Origin: Thermoleophilaceae bacterium
GTDB lineage: Bacteria; Actinomycetota; Thermoleophilia; Solirubrobacterales; Thermoleophilaceae
DNA length: 7,569 bases
Assembly: GCA_013813135.1 (NCBI GenBank)
Contig: JACCSF010000428.1
Coordinates: 1 to 7,569 of the forward strand
Reading direction: 5' to 3'
Numbering within the stretch: position 1 is the stretch's first letter; every line of letters begins with the position of its first letter. The notes beneath the pieces were generated by a model. The model saw nothing but the letters and a program-made list of their open reading frames with translations. It had not been told where the DNA came from and did not search any database. The position numbers and the translations under genes were made by a program. Shown here one piece after another: positions 6,128 through 7,569 of the stretch.

Positions 6128-6736
6128 TCAGCCAGACCAGGAGAACGGCGTCGAGAATCCGCTCTGGCCATCTGCGGAGTACTCGACTCCAAAGCCCCGA
6201 ATCCGGGCCGAGAGGGTCCTGGCCGGAGTCATGTCTGAGTTCGCCGGGTGCTTGGTCTCGGTGAGCTTCGGCAGCGGCCCGTCGGGGTCGAAGGGCGACA
6301 CGACATCCTCGATCTCTACCTCCACGGCATCGCCGACCTTCACGCGGTGGCGGCGGCCCTCGTCGACGTGCTCGATGGATGCCACCTCCATGCCGAGGTT
6401 CTCGCTGATGAGCGGCACGACGTTCGCCATCGGACCACCCATCTGCCCCGAGAAGATGGCTCCGAGCTTCTCGGTCTGCTCGTCGCTGGCGCGTTCGTCC
6501 ATGAACATCCCGACCCGCCAGTTGCCCTCCGACATCTGCTTCGGGGCGTCGAGCACCAGGACCACGTTCCGGTCGCTTACGTCGGTTTCCTCGACGTGGC
6601 CGGAGTCGATGTGCCACGCCAGCACCGCGTTGCAGCGGTCATAGTCTGCGGGCGCTGCGAACCCCGTGGCACCACAAGGGCACACGACATCGCAGTTGCA
6701 GTTCTCGATGTACGTCCCCTCCAGTCGCCACGCCAT
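6128..6736 (-). CDS. DUF1326 family cysteine-motif protein
   Basis: A 202-aa protein of the DUF1326 family, at its usual length. No signal peptide or membrane segment is seen, so it is probably cytosolic. The hallmark is near the N-terminus: CNCDVVCPC at 13-21, that is C-x-C-x3-C-x-C. Cys35, His42 and His47 follow and could complete a metal or thiol site. The rest is predicted beta-rich, with many Asp/Glu/Val. The start at 6736 has GAGGTG on this strand at 6741-6746. The gene is first in an operon with the DUF2182 membrane gene, whose ATG begins 13 nt after this stop. The two families are recurrent neighbours, so they likely act together, perhaps with this protein as the soluble metal- or substrate-handling partner. 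No enzymatic activity is established, and the metal is an inference from the ligand-like residues. Confidence 0.87.
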   Translation of the reverse strand: MAWRLEGTYIENCNCDVVCPCGATGFAAPADYDRCNAVLAWHIDSGHVEETDVSDRNVVLVLDAPKQMSEGNWRVGMFMDERASDEQTEKLGAIFSGQMGGPMANVVPLISENLGMEVASIEHVDEGRRHRVKVGDAVEVEIEDVVSPFDPDGPLPKLTETKHPANSDMTPARTLSARIRGFGVEYSADGQSGFSTPFSWSG

Positions 6737-7020
6737 GGCTCACCTCTGGAGCGGTTCGAGTGACGACAGGACCCTACTCTCTTCACGCTGAGCGCGACGG
6801 TCGGAGTAACTGCGCGGCCGCTCGAGCAATGCGTCGCCGACAGCAGCGTCGCCGGCCCGAGCGCGATAACTGGAGGACTCGCGTGGCTGTTCGGACACCG
6901 GTGCTGTGCCGAGGTCGCGCGGGCCGAACGCCAGGTCGCCCGCCGCATCGAGGACATGCTGCTGGCCGCCTCCGAGCACGCCTGTTCGCACGGCGGAACG
7001 CGCGGCGTGAGCGCGCGTGG
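6737..7020. other. Gap between DUF1326 operon and TnpC-like gene
   Basis: No gene is firmly supported. It must hold the promoter of the DUF1326 operon near its left end, but no good box pair is visible. A plus-strand frame is open from 6764 through 7020 and includes a protein-like stretch (AERQVARRIEDMLLAASEH, about 6923-6979). It has no start with a ribosome binding site and may be a fragment of a lost gene or chance. Confidence 0.4.
6998..7018 (-). terminator. Weak hairpin just past the TnpC-like stop
   Basis: ACGCGC at 6998-7003 pairs with GCGCGT at 7013-7018 around nine bases. It sits three bases beyond the stop of the TnpC-like gene on the minus strand. With no T tract and a 6-bp stem, it is only a possible terminator. 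Confidence 0.25.
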
Positions 7021-7563
7021 TCAGTGCGCTGGCCGGTTGCGGTCGGCCAGCAGCTCGCGGTTGATCTCGCGGACGGCGTCCAGTTCCTCGCGCGCGTCGG
7101 CGAGCTGTTCTTGGAGCTCGAAGATCTGCGCCTGGGCGTCCTGGAGCTGGCTGCGCAGCTCGTCGGGGCGCTCGCCGCCCGGCTCGAGCTGGTCGGCGAT
7201 GTCGCGGCCGAGCACTTCGGAGAGGCGCTGCTCGAGCGTGCGCAGCTGCTGGCGCAGCCGGTGGTTGTGCGCCTTGGCGTTGGCCAGATCGGCGCGCAGC
7301 GAGGCGACGGTGACGTGCCCGTCGGCGGCGGCTCTTGCGCCGGCGGGGGCGGTGGCCTGCCGGGCGCGCTGCTCGATCTGGGCGCGAAGGTCGGGGTGGG
7401 TGTAGATGAACTTGCGCGAGACGCCGGCGTGGCGGGCGATCGCGGCGATGCTCAACTCCTGCCCGGTGGCCGCGCGCGCGTCGACGGCGGCAGCGACGCG
7501 CTCGCGCTTGACCTGGGTGTCCAGCCGACGCGAGGCGATCATCGCCTCGCCGTGGGCGCTCAT
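7021..7563 (-). CDS. DUF6262/TnpC-like transposition accessory protein
   Basis: A 180-aa soluble protein. Residues 36-58 (ELSIAAIARHAGVSRKFIYTHPD) form a helix-turn-helix of the DUF6262 type. Residues about 85-175 are heptad-like and charged (ADLANAKAHNHRLRQQLRTL; SQLQDAQAQIFELQEQL), predicting a coiled coil, with a Pro/Gly break near 128-134. In Tn554-like elements the third gene, tnpC, encodes a small DNA-binding helper of the two tyrosine integrases TnpA and TnpB. DUF6262 proteins are common in that position. On the minus strand the upstream genes would lie beyond base 7569. The ATG at 7563 reads ATGA, so its last bases may overlap the stop of a preceding gene, the usual coupling. A second in-frame ATG is at 7542. 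The gene is intact, unlike the other mobile-element genes here, so it may belong to a younger element whose left part ends in this window. Confidence 0.75.
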   Translation of the reverse strand: MSAHGEAMIASRRLDTQVKRERVAAAVDARAATGQELSIAAIARHAGVSRKFIYTHPDLRAQIEQRARQATAPAGARAAADGHVTVASLRADLANAKAHNHRLRQQLRTLEQRLSEVLGRDIADQLEPGGERPDELRSQLQDAQAQIFELQEQLADAREELDAVREINRELLADRNRPAH

Positions 7564-7569
7564 GCGGTC

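Noticed and set aside
5293..6264. Long plus-strand open frame opposite the DUF2182 and DUF1326 genes
   Set aside because: It is the complement of two well-supported genes and is rich in Gly/Arg/His/Ala with no ribosome binding site.
6248..6763. Plus-strand open frame opposite DUF1326
   Set aside because: The minus strand carries the clear CNCDVVCPC protein with a ribosome binding site; the opposite frame is a shadow.
1..7569. CRISPR array, retron, toxin-antitoxin or other named defence system
   Set aside because: No regularly spaced repeats, reverse transcriptase, nuclease motif or paired small toxin-antitoxin genes were seen on either strand.

Overview
This is a GC-rich window with mostly G/C-ending codons and good GGAGG-type ribosome binding sites. 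That fits a high-GC actinomycete. The style of the small recombinase, the TnpC-like protein and the ArdC-like remnant suggests Thermoleophilia (Solirubrobacterales or a relative), but this is an impression from protein style, not a search. No rRNA, complete tRNA or CRISPR array is seen. The region looks accessory: decayed mobile-element genes alternate with short intact cargo genes.

Layout. 252-1714 is an IS256-family insertion sequence with 36-bp imperfect terminal inverted repeats. Its minus-strand transposase (319-1613) carries one frameshift, placed before the catalytic Glu. 1971-2933 (+) is an intact NAD(P)-binding epimerase/dehydratase-like protein. A perfect 16-bp palindrome sits inside its probable promoter, and the gene may be leaderless. 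3187-3890 (+) is a short tyrosine recombinase made only of the catalytic domain and broken by two single-base insertions. Its leader is rich in inverted repeats and includes a tRNA-like arm, and two hairpins follow it. 4194-4610 (+) is a small protein of the antibiotic-biosynthesis-monooxygenase (ABM) type. 4611-5026 has no convincing gene. 5027-5107 (+) looks like the first codons of an ArdC-like mobile-element protein, cut short.

6736 down to 5263 (-) is a two-gene operon. The first gene encodes a cysteine-rich DUF1326 protein and the second, 13 nt downstream, a DUF2182 polytopic membrane protein rich in Met, Cys and His. These two families are often neighbours and their function is unknown. 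7563-7021 (-), at the right edge, encodes a DUF6262/TnpC-like protein with a helix-turn-helix and a coiled coil. Such proteins usually follow the two integrases of Tn554-like elements, so an integrase pair is expected just beyond the right end.

How they fit together. The IS, small recombinase, ArdC-like remnant and TnpC-like gene are parts of at least three kinds of mobile element. The epimerase, the ABM-type protein and the DUF1326-DUF2182 pair are apparently intact passengers. The DUF1326-DUF2182 pair is the most interesting intact system; membrane-associated metal or thiol chemistry is a hypothesis only.
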